Origin: Synechocystis salina LEGE 00031
GTDB taxonomy: Bacteria > Cyanobacteriota > Cyanobacteriia > Cyanobacteriales > Microcystaceae
DNA length: 61,170 nucleotides
Direction of reading: 5' to 3'
NCBI RefSeq assembly: GCF_015207985.1
Contig: NZ_JADEVV010000021.1
Span: 1-61,170 of the forward strand
The position numbers and the translations under genes are program-made. The notes beneath the pieces are model-generated. The model was not told where the DNA came from. It searched no databases and saw only the letters and a program-made list of their open reading frames with translations. Positions 1 through 8,516 of this stretch are shown in pieces (within the stretch, counting starts at the first letter, position 1; every line of letters begins with the position of its first letter).

Positions 1-276
1 GAGGAAATAGCGCCCCCACCCCCCAGGGAACCTTTGCCGGATCTACGACAATTTGAAGCCCCCCAAACGCCCCAAAATACTAAGCGAGAAGGCACCATCT
101 ACTCCCAGCAATATCGCCCTGCCCGACCGAAAGCTGATAAAAACGAGCAATCGGATACCCAGTCCCCTGGTCCAAGGGGTGTGTATGATGCCCCCTATCG
201 GATCATCAATTCTGCGCCAAATCCCCCCGGAACGGGAGAAAGTAACGCTGCTGATGAAGAGGAAGATTGGATTTAA
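1..276 (+). CDS. C-terminal part of an unrecognised proline-rich protein (5' end outside window)
   Basis: The frame is open from the first base to a TAA at 274-276, so only about 91 C-terminal residues are visible. The segment is low in complexity: a PPPP run, many Pro, Gln, Arg and Asn residues, no hydrophobic stretch, and a strongly acidic end (ADEEEDWI). It reads as a disordered tail on a folded domain that lies upstream of the window. I do not recognise the family. It is co-oriented with the half-size UPF0016 gene 180 bp downstream, but nothing visible identifies it as that protein's partner. Confidence 0.5.
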   Translation, partial: EEIAPPPPREPLPDLRQFEAPQTPQNTKREGTIYSQQYRPARPKADKNEQSDTQSPGPRGVYDAPYRIINSAPNPPGTGESNAADEEEDWI

Positions 277-456
277 GGGATTTGGCTATCCCCGCAACTG
301 TGGCACCCATAGTCTTAGTCGCAGAGTTGGAATTGGCCCTGGAAAAAGAGGAAAACATTTCCTGTCCCCCGATCCGCTAGGCTGTCAGAAGGACCAGGGT
401 CAATGCATCGCTGCGTCCCCACCATTACCGCTTGACTTCCATCTAGTCGAACTGCC

Positions 457-765
457 GTGAGCCAAGATCTACCAGCCTCTCCCAATTATTTTCGCCCGGT
501 ATTCTTCTCCACCTTCTTAACCATCTTTTTGGCGGAAATGGGTGATAAAACCCAACTAAGTACATTATTGATTAGCGCCGAATCCCAATCTCCCTGGGTA
601 GTGTTTGCCGGCTCAGCCTTAGCCCTCATTTCCACCAGTTTGTTGGGGGTTTCCCTAGGATATTGGATCGCTCGCCGCCTAGATCCACAAATTCTTGACT
701 TTTGTGTGGCTCTGCTATCGTTACTCATTGCTGGACTACTGATGGGGGACGTGGTCAGTGCCTAG
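457..765 (+). CDS. Half-size UPF0016/GDT1-family cation (probably Mn2+) transporter subunit
   Basis: 102 residues with a GTG start; an in-frame TGA at 433-435 prevents much extension. The signature EMGDKTQ lies in the first membrane helix (about residues 27-33) and two more hydrophobic segments follow. Full UPF0016/TMEM165 proteins have about 200 residues and carry this acidic-GDK motif twice in pseudo-symmetric halves; this gene encodes only one half. Family members export Mn2+ or Ca2+ across plasma, thylakoid or Golgi membranes. A single half should need to homodimerise or pair with a second half-protein, and none is visible in the window. Substrate and partner are inferred from the family. 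Confidence 0.75.
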   Translation: MSQDLPASPNYFRPVFFSTFLTIFLAEMGDKTQLSTLLISAESQSPWVVFAGSALALISTSLLGVSLGYWIARRLDPQILDFCVALLSLLIAGLLMGDVVSA

Positions 766-918
766 TCCCGCCACCGCAAACACCATGCAGCTGAATGCCA
801 TTCCCTTTCTCCTGAGCGTAATCTGCTCCCCTCTGAGTTTTTGTTAGACTACATAAATTGTTGATTGATTTGTTGAGTTAGACAAGTCTTTTTTTACTGT
901 TTTTACTTCACTAATTCT

Positions 919-1428
919 ATGACTGCCCAAGCCAACAACACAATCTACGGTTTTTCTGCCAATGCCTTGGATGGTTCCTCCGTAGCGATGAGGGACTTTG
1001 AAGGTAAGGTGCTATTGATTGTCAACACTGCCAGTCAATGCGGCTTCACCCCCCAATACGAAGGTCTCCAGACCCTACAGAACCAATTTGGCGATCGGGG
1101 TTTTACGGTACTTGGTTTTCCCTGTAATCAGTTTGGCCAGCAGGAACCCGGTGGCTCAGGGGAAATTAAAAACTTTTGCGAAACCCGTTATGGAGTAACC
1201 TTTCCTGTGTTTGAAAAGGTGGAAGTCAATGGCTCCAATGCCCATCCCTTGTTTAAGTTTTTAACTGAAGCTAGCCCCGGTATGGCCATTCCTTTTTTGG
1301 GCAATGCGGAGGACATTAAATGGAATTTCACCAAATTTTTGGTCGATCGCCAGGGTAAAGTGGTCAAACGCTACGGCTCCATCACCAAACCCGATGAAAT
1401 TGCGGCGGACATCGAAAAGTTGTTGTAA
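919..1428 (+). CDS. gpx1: Glutathione peroxidase-like thiol peroxidase
   Basis: 169 residues, normal for bacterial GPx. The active-site segment NTASQCGFTPQYEGL (from about residue 36) carries a cysteine where animal enzymes have selenocysteine. FPCNQFGQQEPG and the WNFTKFLVD segment containing the catalytic Trp/Asn follow. Such Cys-GPx enzymes reduce lipid hydroperoxides; the Synechocystis enzymes are reported to use NADPH or thioredoxin-type reductants rather than glutathione. There is no signal peptide, so it should be soluble and cytoplasmic. The upstream 150 bp are AT-rich and probably hold the promoter. The symbol follows my memory of the PCC 6803 orthologue. Confidence 0.93.
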   Translation: MTAQANNTIYGFSANALDGSSVAMRDFEGKVLLIVNTASQCGFTPQYEGLQTLQNQFGDRGFTVLGFPCNQFGQQEPGGSGEIKNFCETRYGVTFPVFEKVEVNGSNAHPLFKFLTEASPGMAIPFLGNAEDIKWNFTKFLVDRQGKVVKRYGSITKPDEIAADIEKLL

Positions 1429-1454
1429 TTTTCTGACCCAATTCCCTCAAAATT

Positions 1455-1703
1455 TTGCCGAATAATAAAAACCAATTTGAACGCTTAAAGGCTGAGGCCG
1501 AGGCTCCCTATCGAGGTTTACGTAAATTTATTTACCTCGGTTTGGGGGCTTCTGGCCTGATTGGCGTGTTTATTTTTAGTCTCCGACTCCTGGCCGGCTA
1601 CGATCCCGCGGAAATTTTGCCTAATTTGGCCCTGCAATTGGGGGTAGTGGCCCTGATGGCTGGGCTATTTCGCTGGGAATCAGGTAAAAATCGGGGAGAT
1701 TAG
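1455..1703 (+). CDS. DUF3493 small membrane protein
   Basis: 82 residues with a TTG start 27 bp after the gpx stop, so probably cotranscribed with it. A basic, soluble N-terminus (KNQFERLKAEAEAPYRGLRKF) precedes two transmembrane helices (about residues 27-47 and 55-71). The pattern 'RLKAEAxAPYRGLRxFxY' fits DUF3493, the domain also found at the C-terminus of plant LPA1, a photosystem II assembly factor. A role near PSII assembly is inference from that link. No ATG lies nearby, so the unusual start is the best available. Confidence 0.7.
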   Translation: MPNNKNQFERLKAEAEAPYRGLRKFIYLGLGASGLIGVFIFSLRLLAGYDPAEILPNLALQLGVVALMAGLFRWESGKNRGD

Positions 1704-1777
1704 GACAGGCTTTTGTCTTCTCCCCTAGAAATTTTGGCGATCGCCCGGTTGAAGTTCATTCCGGTGTGACCATGACA

Positions 1778-2452
1778 TCAGCTATCAATGAACTGCAACG
1801 CATTGAGAAAAGTACGAGCCGCATTATCCCTGGTACTATTCAAGGGCTGTATGACCCCCATGGCATAGATTTTATCCCCCACTAAATAGGTACGAAAAAT
1901 CACCCTTTCCGTATCACTTTCAAACGTGAATTCCGAGCCTTGATAATCTCCCAACGTCACCGGGCGCTCATTCATCAGAGAAAAGGTTTCCGCCGGAGCT
2001 ACCCTGGCTTGCATGGCGGTAAATAAGGCCATGGGATCGTTGATTTGTTGCTCAGTTAACCCCGTGGCATAGGCCGCCACATAGCGATGATCGTTATCGG
2101 TGCTAGTCAAGGTTTGAAAATTTAAATCCCCTTCTGAAGTGCCAATGACCACGCTATCCTGCGCCAAAATTCCAGGGGGCATCCAAAAAGAAACATTGCC
2201 TTGGCTAAAAACAATCAACTGCCAATTATTAGCATTGGTACGGATGGGGGGCACACTGCTGGGGGGACTTTGAAATCGCAGAGTGTCTTGGGATTGGGGA
2301 CGGCCAGTTTCAAAAAAACTCCGCAAATTTTGGTTGGGGGATTGGGCCACCATCAATGGTTCCCTTCCCTGGGCCGTGGCTTGGCATTGACCTAGAGTTA
2401 GGCCTCCGACAAAAGTGGCGATCGCCGTGGCTAAAAGTAATGTGTATTTCAT
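1778..2452 (-). CDS. Secreted protein of unknown function
   Basis: 224 residues from the second Met, chosen because the signal peptide (MKYTLLLATAIATFVGGLTL, likely cut after the ATA of QCQATAQG) begins there; an in-frame ATG six codons earlier is possible. The mature protein has a Pro/Gln/Ser-rich linker and then a mixed alpha/beta domain (about residues 75-224) without cysteines or obvious catalytic motifs. This resembles the many small periplasmic proteins of cyanobacteria that bind lipids or assist photosystem assembly, but I cannot assign a family. It is convergent with the DUF3493 gene. Confidence 0.7.
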   Translation of the reverse strand: MKYTLLLATAIATFVGGLTLGQCQATAQGREPLMVAQSPNQNLRSFFETGRPQSQDTLRFQSPPSSVPPIRTNANNWQLIVFSQGNVSFWMPPGILAQDSVVIGTSEGDLNFQTLTSTDNDHRYVAAYATGLTEQQINDPMALFTAMQARVAPAETFSLMNERPVTLGDYQGSEFTFESDTERVIFRTYLVGDKIYAMGVIQPLNSTRDNAARTFLNALQFIDS

Positions 2453-2610
2453 AGCAAAGAGTCTAAACAATTAAACAGTTTGATCTGTAAACGATGGGGA
2501 GCTTTGATCTAGTTTTGCCCCAAATCAACCGTCAGAGGATTTCTAAAACCCATAGTCCCAACCGTCGGCAAAGGGTTAGATTTGATCTGACCCATATTTG
2601 CCCATTTAGT

Positions 2611-4152
2611 TCAATCCTCCAAATCCTGGTCATCAGCCCCTGGTCTGGCCACGGCATTTGGCCCTGGAGTAGCTGCTGCCGGATGCCAAATAGTCAAACC
2701 GAGTAAATGTTTGGAGGTTGGGGCGCTGGCGAATAGGGAAATGCCTAAACCCAGCAGAACTGCTAGGGGAGCAGTAACCGCCGATCGCCAAATGCCAGGA
2801 AAGGTAAGCCAGCCCACATTGGAAGCCACGATGACGAGCAACACCGCCGCCACGGTGCCGTAAAAAGCTCCTAGGGCATTGATGCGGGGAAACAAGACTC
2901 CCATCAGGAAAATACCCAACAGCGGTCCCAAAAACATGGTGGTGTAGGACACTAAAAATTCCAGTAAATCTTGCCCAGTGGAAGCGGCATAAATGGCGGA
3001 AAAAATTGCCACTATTCCCCAAACGATAATTAATCCCTGGGCCACTCGCACGGAAAGAATTTCACTGGCTCGGACGTTGATGTAACGGTCGTAAAAATCC
3101 ACCGTCATACAAGTTGCCAGAGAATGCAATGCCGAATCAATGGAGGACATGGCCGCTGCAAAAATAGCCGCCACTAAAAAACCTGATGCCCCAGGGGGAA
3201 CCTGGTTGAGAATGAAATAGGAGAGGATTTCATCGGGCTTAACATTTGCGGGTAAATTTCCCTGTAACTGGTAGAAGCTAAACAGTAAAACTCCCAGCAA
3301 AAGGGTGGCCGCCACCCCCACAAAACCAGAAAACCAGCCCAGGAGAATCGCTTTCCGGGCCGATTTTTCATCAGCACAGGAAACATAACGTTGGACCGAT
3401 TGTTGGTTAGTGCCCGCCACAGCAAAAGCTAAAATGCCGTAGGCCAAAAGGGCGGTGGGCAGAGAACGAATGGAGGCCGGATCCCAATCGAAGTTAAACA
3501 CCACTAATTTGCCGTTTTCCCCAGCGATGCGCCATAGTTCCCCAAAGCCTCCAGGCACGGCGGTAACTGCGGCCCAAATGCCTGCCCCCAAGCCGACGAA
3601 AATCATGCCAAATTGCAACACGTCGGTCCAGACCACCGCAGTGATGCCCCCGGCCACGGTGTAAATAATCGAGACCACCCCCACCATCAAAATGGCAGTG
3701 TTCGTACTAATGCCTGTCAGCACCGATAACACCAGGGCGGCAGCATATAAAAGTCCCCCTAGGCGGGCAATGACAAACAGCAGAAAACAAAGGGAACCGA
3801 GGGAACGGGTTTTGGCATCAAAGCGTTTTTCCAGGTATTCGTAGGCGGTGGTGAGATTGAGCCGGACAAAAAATGGCAAAAAGACGGCAATGACTAGGCC
3901 ATAGCCAATTAGATCCCCCAACTGCAATTGCAAATACAAGAAGCCGTGGCCATAACCCTCCCCTGGGCCCCCCAGTAGGGAAGCGGCGGAAAAAGATGTG
4001 GCAATGATGGAAAAACCCAGGGCCCACCAGGGAATTTGCTTCGCACCCCGGAAATATTCATCAGTGTTATCTTGTTTGCGACTGGCGATCGCCCCAATGA
4101 CAATAACAATCACCGAATAGACCAACACAATGGCCCAGTCAATCATGCCCAT
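2611..4152 (-). CDS. Sodium/solute symporter (SSS family)
   Basis: 513 residues with about 13 hydrophobic segments, typical of SSS proteins (PutP, SGLT, PanF type). The N-terminal SRKQDNTDEYFRGAKQIPWW loop and SIIATSFSAASLLGGPGE (about residues 49-66) match the TM1-TM2 region that forms part of the sodium site; AGTNQQSVQRYVSC is another family signature. It takes up a small organic solute with Na+ across the plasma membrane. The substrate cannot be read from sequence, since sugars, amino acids, pantothenate and urea are all possible. The C-terminus ends in an acidic DDQDLED tail. It stands alone on the minus strand. Confidence 0.88.
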   Translation of the reverse strand: MGMIDWAIVLVYSVIVIVIGAIASRKQDNTDEYFRGAKQIPWWALGFSIIATSFSAASLLGGPGEGYGHGFLYLQLQLGDLIGYGLVIAVFLPFFVRLNLTTAYEYLEKRFDAKTRSLGSLCFLLFVIARLGGLLYAAALVLSVLTGISTNTAILMVGVVSIIYTVAGGITAVVWTDVLQFGMIFVGLGAGIWAAVTAVPGGFGELWRIAGENGKLVVFNFDWDPASIRSLPTALLAYGILAFAVAGTNQQSVQRYVSCADEKSARKAILLGWFSGFVGVAATLLLGVLLFSFYQLQGNLPANVKPDEILSYFILNQVPPGASGFLVAAIFAAAMSSIDSALHSLATCMTVDFYDRYINVRASEILSVRVAQGLIIVWGIVAIFSAIYAASTGQDLLEFLVSYTTMFLGPLLGIFLMGVLFPRINALGAFYGTVAAVLLVIVASNVGWLTFPGIWRSAVTAPLAVLLGLGISLFASAPTSKHLLGLTIWHPAAATPGPNAVARPGADDQDLED

Positions 4153-4319
4153 GAAAAATCAAACTCCTTGGCAATATGGCCATATTCCACCCTACCGGTT
4201 TTGTGACGTAGGACACCGCCGGATTGATCCCACCCCTGGGCAAAGAAGGGAAAACAAGTTTGGTGTGATGCCGTAGGAGAAAGTTTAAACGGATTTTTTT
4301 AAACTGATTTTGACTACCT

Positions 4320-4787
4320 TTACAAACAGGCAGCTAAAATGTCCTGTTCCGTTGTGCCGACGGTGCTGATTTCTTCTAAGCCTTGCAACGTCAAATCAAT
4401 ATTGTTGCCACTGCGGGCCACCGGCGATCGGGGCACAAGGGCCAGGGCAAAACGGTTGGGGGGCTGCTCGCCATAGGAGTCTTCCACCACTAAATTCAAC
4501 GCCTGGGCGGAAACGGTGCCATGGGTGCAAGCAAACTCGGAATAGTAGGCAAAAAAGGCTCCCCTCAGTTGATCACCCCGTACTTGAAAGATGAAATATT
4601 CCTGGCCCACCACCCCCGGCTGGGCAGACTCGCCGTAAAAATGCACACCTTGGCGCAGGGGAATATTCTGGGCTGCAACGGCAATCGGAGCGATTAAATT
4701 TCCTAGTCCCACAAGGGCAAAGCTTAGTAGGGCGGTGGAAAATTTGGCCAGGCGATCGCCGCTGCCTGGAAGTAGGAAAAGTAACAT
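4320..4787 (-). CDS. Secreted protein of unknown function
   Basis: 155 residues. A hydrophobic N-terminus ending VALGN/IAVAAQN suggests a signal peptide cut near residue 39. The remainder has two cysteines (in EFACTHG and the final AACL), likely a periplasmic disulphide given that a VKOR-DsbA gene is present elsewhere in the window. The segment GQEYFIFQVRGDQLRGAFFAYYSEFAC has the beta-rich look of a small lipocalin-like or domain-of-unknown-function fold. It is divergently oriented to the DUF2330 gene across about 210 bp, which should hold both promoters. Confidence 0.6.
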   Translation of the reverse strand: MLLFLLPGSGDRLAKFSTALLSFALVGLGNLIAPIAVAAQNIPLRQGVHFYGESAQPGVVGQEYFIFQVRGDQLRGAFFAYYSEFACTHGTVSAQALNLVVEDSYGEQPPNRFALALVPRSPVARSGNNIDLTLQGLEEISTVGTTEQDILAACL

Positions 4788-4997
4788 AATTTTTAGTGGG
4801 AGGAGTAAGGTGAATGATTAAATCATTACTTCTAACTTAACAATCATTCACGAAGCTGATCTTCCCTCGACAGTATGATGATCCAAAAATTAACAAACTT
4901 TCATCAATTTGCTGATGGCGATCGCCGATAATGCGGACTATATTGCAGATTGCCAGCGATCATCTCGACAGTTTTCAACCTAGCGGGACCCACAACC

Positions 4998-6389
4998 ATG
5001 GACAAAGCCATCCGGAAAATTTTTGCCTATCTTCGTCCAGGGGTAATCTTAGTAGTTTGTTTGCTGGGCCTATTGCTTTTTGTGCAGCCAGCCCTAGCTT
5101 TTTGTGGCTTTTATGTAGCCCAGGCCGACACCAGTCTTTATAACCATGCCTCCCAAGTAATTATTGCCAAAGACGGCGATCGGACAGTGCTCACCATGGC
5201 CAACGATTACCAAGGAGAAGCGAAAGACTTTGCCCTCGTAATACCGGTGCCGGTGGTTTTGCAAGAAGACCAAGTGAACGTGGGGGAAAGGAAAATTATT
5301 GAGCGTTTGGACAATTTTAGTGCCCCCCGTTTAGTGGAATATTTTGATAGTAATCCCTGTGACAGTTACGGTGACCGTCAATTTATGGATGCTATGCCCG
5401 CTGCCCCCAGCATGAGTCGGGGAGCCCAAGAAAAAGTCAGCAATGAAGCCCTGGGGGTGACCATTGAAAATCAATTTTCCGTGGGGGAATATGACATTCT
5501 CATCCTCAGTGCCAAGGAATCCAATGGCTTAGAAACTTGGTTAAGTCAAAATAATTACCGCATCCCTGCGGGGGCCACCGACGTGCTCGGAGCCTACATC
5601 AAGCAGGGGTTAAAGTTTTTTGTGGCCAAAGTTAACTTGAAAGAATTTGATCGCCAAGGATTTCAAGCCCTGCGACCGTTGATGATGGCCTACGAATCCC
5701 CCCGGTTTATGTTGCCAATCCGTTTGGGCATGGTGAATGCGGACGGCCCCCAGGAATTGATTGTTTATCTGTTATCGCCCCGGGGCGCAGTGGAAATAAC
5801 CAACTACCGCACTGAAAAAATCCCCTCCAATCTGGATTTACCGGAATTCGTTCAGGGGGAATTTGGACAGTTCTATGGCGCCATGTTCGACACCGCCTAC
5901 AAACGCTCCAGCAAAAATGTGGCTTTTTTGGAATATTCCTGGGATATGGGCAGTTGTGACCCCTGTTCCGCCGATCCCCTTTCTCCCCAAGAACTGAAAG
6001 AAGCCGGGGTGTTTTGGTTGGACCAGCCCGATGCCGACTCCAATTCGACTTTCCGGGGTATGCCTGTGCCCCGCACGAGCAATGTGTTTATCACCCGTTT
6101 ACACTTGCGCTATACGCCTAATAAATTTCCCGAGGATTTGCGCTTCCAAAACACCGCTAACCAGGATTTATTCCAGGGTCGTTATGTGTTGCGTCGCCCC
6201 TACCGAGGGGAAATGAGTTGCACCGCCGCGAAGGAATACCGTCAAACAGTGCAAAAACGCCAACGGGAAGAGGCTAAAACCCTCGCTAATTTAACCGGGT
6301 GGCCCCTGACGGAAATTGAGGACAAAATTGATTACTTAGAAGGGCCCCAAGATGCTATTCCCTGGTGGCGTAAACTCTGGCCCCGTTAA
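4998..6389 (+). CDS. DUF2330 family secreted/anchored protein
   Basis: 463 residues from ATG 4998, placed just before a classical signal peptide (DKAIRKIFAYLRPG, then a long hydrophobic core to ALAFCGFYV). Starts further upstream would bury the signal. The motif AFCGFYVAQADTSLYNHASQVI followed by DYQGEAKDFALVIPVPVVL is diagnostic of DUF2330. Many cysteines (SNPCDSYG, DMGSCDPCSADP, EMSCTAAKEY) fit an oxidised extracytoplasmic protein. The C-terminal 60 residues are a charged helical segment. Function unknown; members are widespread in cyanobacteria and myxobacteria. Confidence 0.8.
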   Translation: MDKAIRKIFAYLRPGVILVVCLLGLLLFVQPALAFCGFYVAQADTSLYNHASQVIIAKDGDRTVLTMANDYQGEAKDFALVIPVPVVLQEDQVNVGERKIIERLDNFSAPRLVEYFDSNPCDSYGDRQFMDAMPAAPSMSRGAQEKVSNEALGVTIENQFSVGEYDILILSAKESNGLETWLSQNNYRIPAGATDVLGAYIKQGLKFFVAKVNLKEFDRQGFQALRPLMMAYESPRFMLPIRLGMVNADGPQELIVYLLSPRGAVEITNYRTEKIPSNLDLPEFVQGEFGQFYGAMFDTAYKRSSKNVAFLEYSWDMGSCDPCSADPLSPQELKEAGVFWLDQPDADSNSTFRGMPVPRTSNVFITRLHLRYTPNKFPEDLRFQNTANQDLFQGRYVLRRPYRGEMSCTAAKEYRQTVQKRQREEAKTLANLTGWPLTEIEDKIDYLEGPQDAIPWWRKLWPR

Positions 6390-6513
6390 TTCACACACTG
6401 TGGGCCTGGATTTTGACTGAAAAATTCTCCATTGCCCATAATGGTGGATGAGCTGAACCAATTGGTTGAGCTTACCAAGAAAAAAACGTAAATTTCCCAC
6501 CTAGTCGATCGCC

Positions 6514-6690
6514 ATGGATCCTTTAACCAACTTAGTTTTAAGTGCCGCAACTCTGCCAATTCTATCCGCCCTCGGTTTGGCCCGTTGTTTTGGTCGCCGC
6601 AGTGAAGCCCTGGGTAAACTGTCTGAAGAAGTGTTCCGGGGCGATCGCCTGCCGGTGTTGCCCTTTCCCGCTGAGGAAAAAGCAAGTTAA
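6514..6690 (+). CDS. Small 58-residue membrane protein
   Basis: An ATG-to-TAA frame of 58 codons. One hydrophobic helix (about residues 5-24, LTNLVLSAATLPILSALGLA) is followed by a basic, then acidic tail (CFGRRSEALGKLSEEVFRGD). It lies between the DUF2330 gene and the ABC-2 permease on the same strand, 59 bp before the latter. Codon use resembles the neighbours and the frame contains a HIP1 octamer. The hydrophobic-then-charged layout makes a real short membrane peptide more likely than chance. Function unknown. Confidence 0.5.
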   Translation: MDPLTNLVLSAATLPILSALGLARCFGRRSEALGKLSEEVFRGDRLPVLPFPAEEKAS

Positions 6691-6749
6691 AGTGAACTTA
6701 CTCCCTCCAGAAATCCTGATGGGGGTTACTGTTCCAATCAACCGATATC

Positions 6750-7538
6750 ATGGGTCGTTTTCCCCACAAATTGCGGGTGCTGTTGACTGTGTACTTTGCC
6801 CAAATGGTGGAGTACCGTGCCGAAATTTTCTTCTGGATTTTGTCCGGTTCCCTGCCCCTAATTTTGATGGGGGTGTGGGTGCAGGCGGCGGAGAGTGGGG
6901 ACTTTACCCTTGATGCTATCCAGGTGGCCAGGTACTTTTTTGCTGTCTTCGTGGTGCGCCAGATGACCACTATCTGGGTAATTTGGGAATTTGAAAAGGA
7001 AGTAATTGAAGGGGTTTTGTCATTTCGCTTACTGCAACCGTTAGATCCGGTATGGCACCATATCGCCCGGCACTGGGCGGAAAAAATGACCCGTTTACCC
7101 ATCTTGGGCATTTTGGCGATTCTTTTTTTCTCTCTCTATCCCGAAGCCTTTTGGTTGCCCAATCCTTGGTATTTTCTCCAAGGGGTAATTGGCATTGCCT
7201 GTTCCTTTACTCTCTACTTTTTAATCCAGTACACATTTGCGCTCTGTGCCTTTTGGACGGAACGGGCCAGCGCCCTCCAGGACCTTTGGTTTTTGTTCTA
7301 CATTTTTCTCTCTGGTGTTATTGCTCCCTTGGAAGCTTTCCCCGACACAGTACGACAGATTGTTTTACTTACCCCCTTTCCCTACGGTGTTTACTTCCCC
7401 GCCACCGCTTTGGTTGGTTTACCTCTACCTTTTTTTCGCAGTTTATTAATTATTGGTATCTGGATCGGTCTATTTGCCCTGCTTAACCGTTGGCTCTGGC
7501 GCCAGGGCTTAAAACAATATTCCGGCATGGGAGCCTAG
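6750..7538 (+). CDS. ABC-2 type (DUF990-like) ABC transporter permease
   Basis: 262 residues with six hydrophobic segments. The N-terminal region LTVYFAQMVEYRAEIFFWIL and the central VVRQMTTIWVIWEFEKEVIEGVLSFRLLQPLDPVWHH match the ABC-2 permeases annotated as DUF990. These usually form exporters of two different permeases plus one ATPase. Here no ATPase or second permease is adjacent, so partners must be encoded elsewhere, as often happens in cyanobacteria. The start ATG 6750 (MGRFPHKLR) is preceded by about 60 bp after the small 58-residue gene. Confidence 0.8.
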   Translation: MGRFPHKLRVLLTVYFAQMVEYRAEIFFWILSGSLPLILMGVWVQAAESGDFTLDAIQVARYFFAVFVVRQMTTIWVIWEFEKEVIEGVLSFRLLQPLDPVWHHIARHWAEKMTRLPILGILAILFFSLYPEAFWLPNPWYFLQGVIGIACSFTLYFLIQYTFALCAFWTERASALQDLWFLFYIFLSGVIAPLEAFPDTVRQIVLLTPFPYGVYFPATALVGLPLPFFRSLLIIGIWIGLFALLNRWLWRQGLKQYSGMGA

Positions 7539-7733
7539 ATTTTGGCGATCGCCGCCGGATCAACACAGCCAAAGTTACAGTACATAAAAATTGACTGAGA
7601 ATGGAGGCAATTGTCATTGCATGCGGAGGAATTAAGCAATACTTAGTATCGTGCAGCGGCAAACAATAACTATCAAAGTTTCAATCGGGCTCCCTTTAAA
7701 ATAGGAAAAGATCAAAATACACCCTAGGTGATC

Positions 7734-8432
7734 ATGGCAACAACAGCGGATGAAGTCTGGCAATTATTGGGAGAGCTAATCCAAGCTCAGAAGGAAACAG
7801 AGCGCCAACTTAAGGAGCAACGAGAGGAAGTTGATCACCGGTTTCAAGAAGAAAGGGAGGAGGCAGATCGCCGGTTTCAGGAGCAACGGGAAGAAACTGA
7901 TCGCTGGTTTCGGGAACAACGGGAGGAAACTGATCGCCAAATCAAGGAGTTAAGACAACAGTCCCAAAAAACCGATCGCCAAATTCGAGAATTAGGTAAA
8001 CAAATTGGCGGGCTGGGGCAAAAATTCGGCAGTTTTACGGAAGGTTTAGCGTTGCCCTCCATGGAAACCATTCTCCGTGAAAAATTTGGCATGGAAGTGG
8101 TCACCCCTAGTGTTCGAGTCAGCAAACAGGGCAAACATATTGAACTTGATGTAATGGCCTATGCCAACGGAGACGTTAAAACAGCCATCGTTGTGGAAGT
8201 CAAAAGCCATGCCCGCTCAGAATCCATCGGTCAACTAATTAACCATCTCCAGTGTTTTCGAGAATTTTTCCCTGAACACCAAGACAAAAAGTTATATGGC
8301 ATCCTCGCTGCGGTGGATCTGTCCAATGCGGTCAAAGAAGAGGTACTCAAGGCTGGGTTATACACTGCCCGCATTCGGGATGAAATCTTTGAACTAGATA
8401 CCCCCGCCACCTTCCAGCCTCGGGTTTGGTAA
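7734..8432 (+). CDS. Coiled-coil protein with PD-(D/E)XK nuclease-like domain (DUF3782-like)
   Basis: 232 residues from ATG 7734; a GTG two codons earlier is also possible. Residues about 1-90 are a long charged coiled coil containing four 11-residue repeats of the form EETDRxFxEQR. Residues about 110-200 look like a restriction-endonuclease-like fold: IELDVMAY, then AIVVEVKSHAR, giving the D...ExK metal-binding pattern. Homologous proteins occur in many copies in filamentous and unicellular cyanobacteria and are annotated as DUF3782 or hypothetical. Nuclease activity is untested. No antitoxin or methylase is adjacent, so it need not be a restriction enzyme. Confidence 0.7.
   Translation: MATTADEVWQLLGELIQAQKETERQLKEQREEVDHRFQEEREEADRRFQEQREETDRWFREQREETDRQIKELRQQSQKTDRQIRELGKQIGGLGQKFGSFTEGLALPSMETILREKFGMEVVTPSVRVSKQGKHIELDVMAYANGDVKTAIVVEVKSHARSESIGQLINHLQCFREFFPEHQDKKLYGILAAVDLSNAVKEEVLKAGLYTARIRDEIFELDTPATFQPRVW
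7824..7955 (+). repeat. Four tandem 33-bp units encoding hendecad coiled-coil repeats
   Basis: Units begin at 7824, 7857, 7890 and 7923. Each encodes 11 residues: EEVDHRFQEER, EEADRRFQEQR, EETDRWFREQR, EETDRQIKELR. An 11-residue period is the hendecad of slightly right-handed coiled coils, so whole units could be gained or lost without breaking the helix phase or reading frame. Confidence 0.85.
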
Positions 8433-8516
8433 TGGCAGTGCTAAGGCATAAGCAGAAAAGACGTGGTTTGGATTGCCCCCAGGATAACCAGATAAAATGG
8501 GAACCTAATCACCCTT

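Noticed and set aside
1-276. The first partial gene as the missing half of the UPF0016 transporter
   Set aside because: The visible part is hydrophilic and proline-rich without any GDK motif; the upstream part is not visible, so this stays undecided rather than supported.
277-456. A yybP-ykoY manganese riboswitch upstream of the UPF0016 gene
   Set aside because: I looked for the conserved GGGGAGTAGC and the paired loops and found none in this interval.
53-460. An open frame of 135 codons
   Set aside because: It overlaps the real C-terminus of the first gene in another frame, has an unlikely composition and matches no family pattern.
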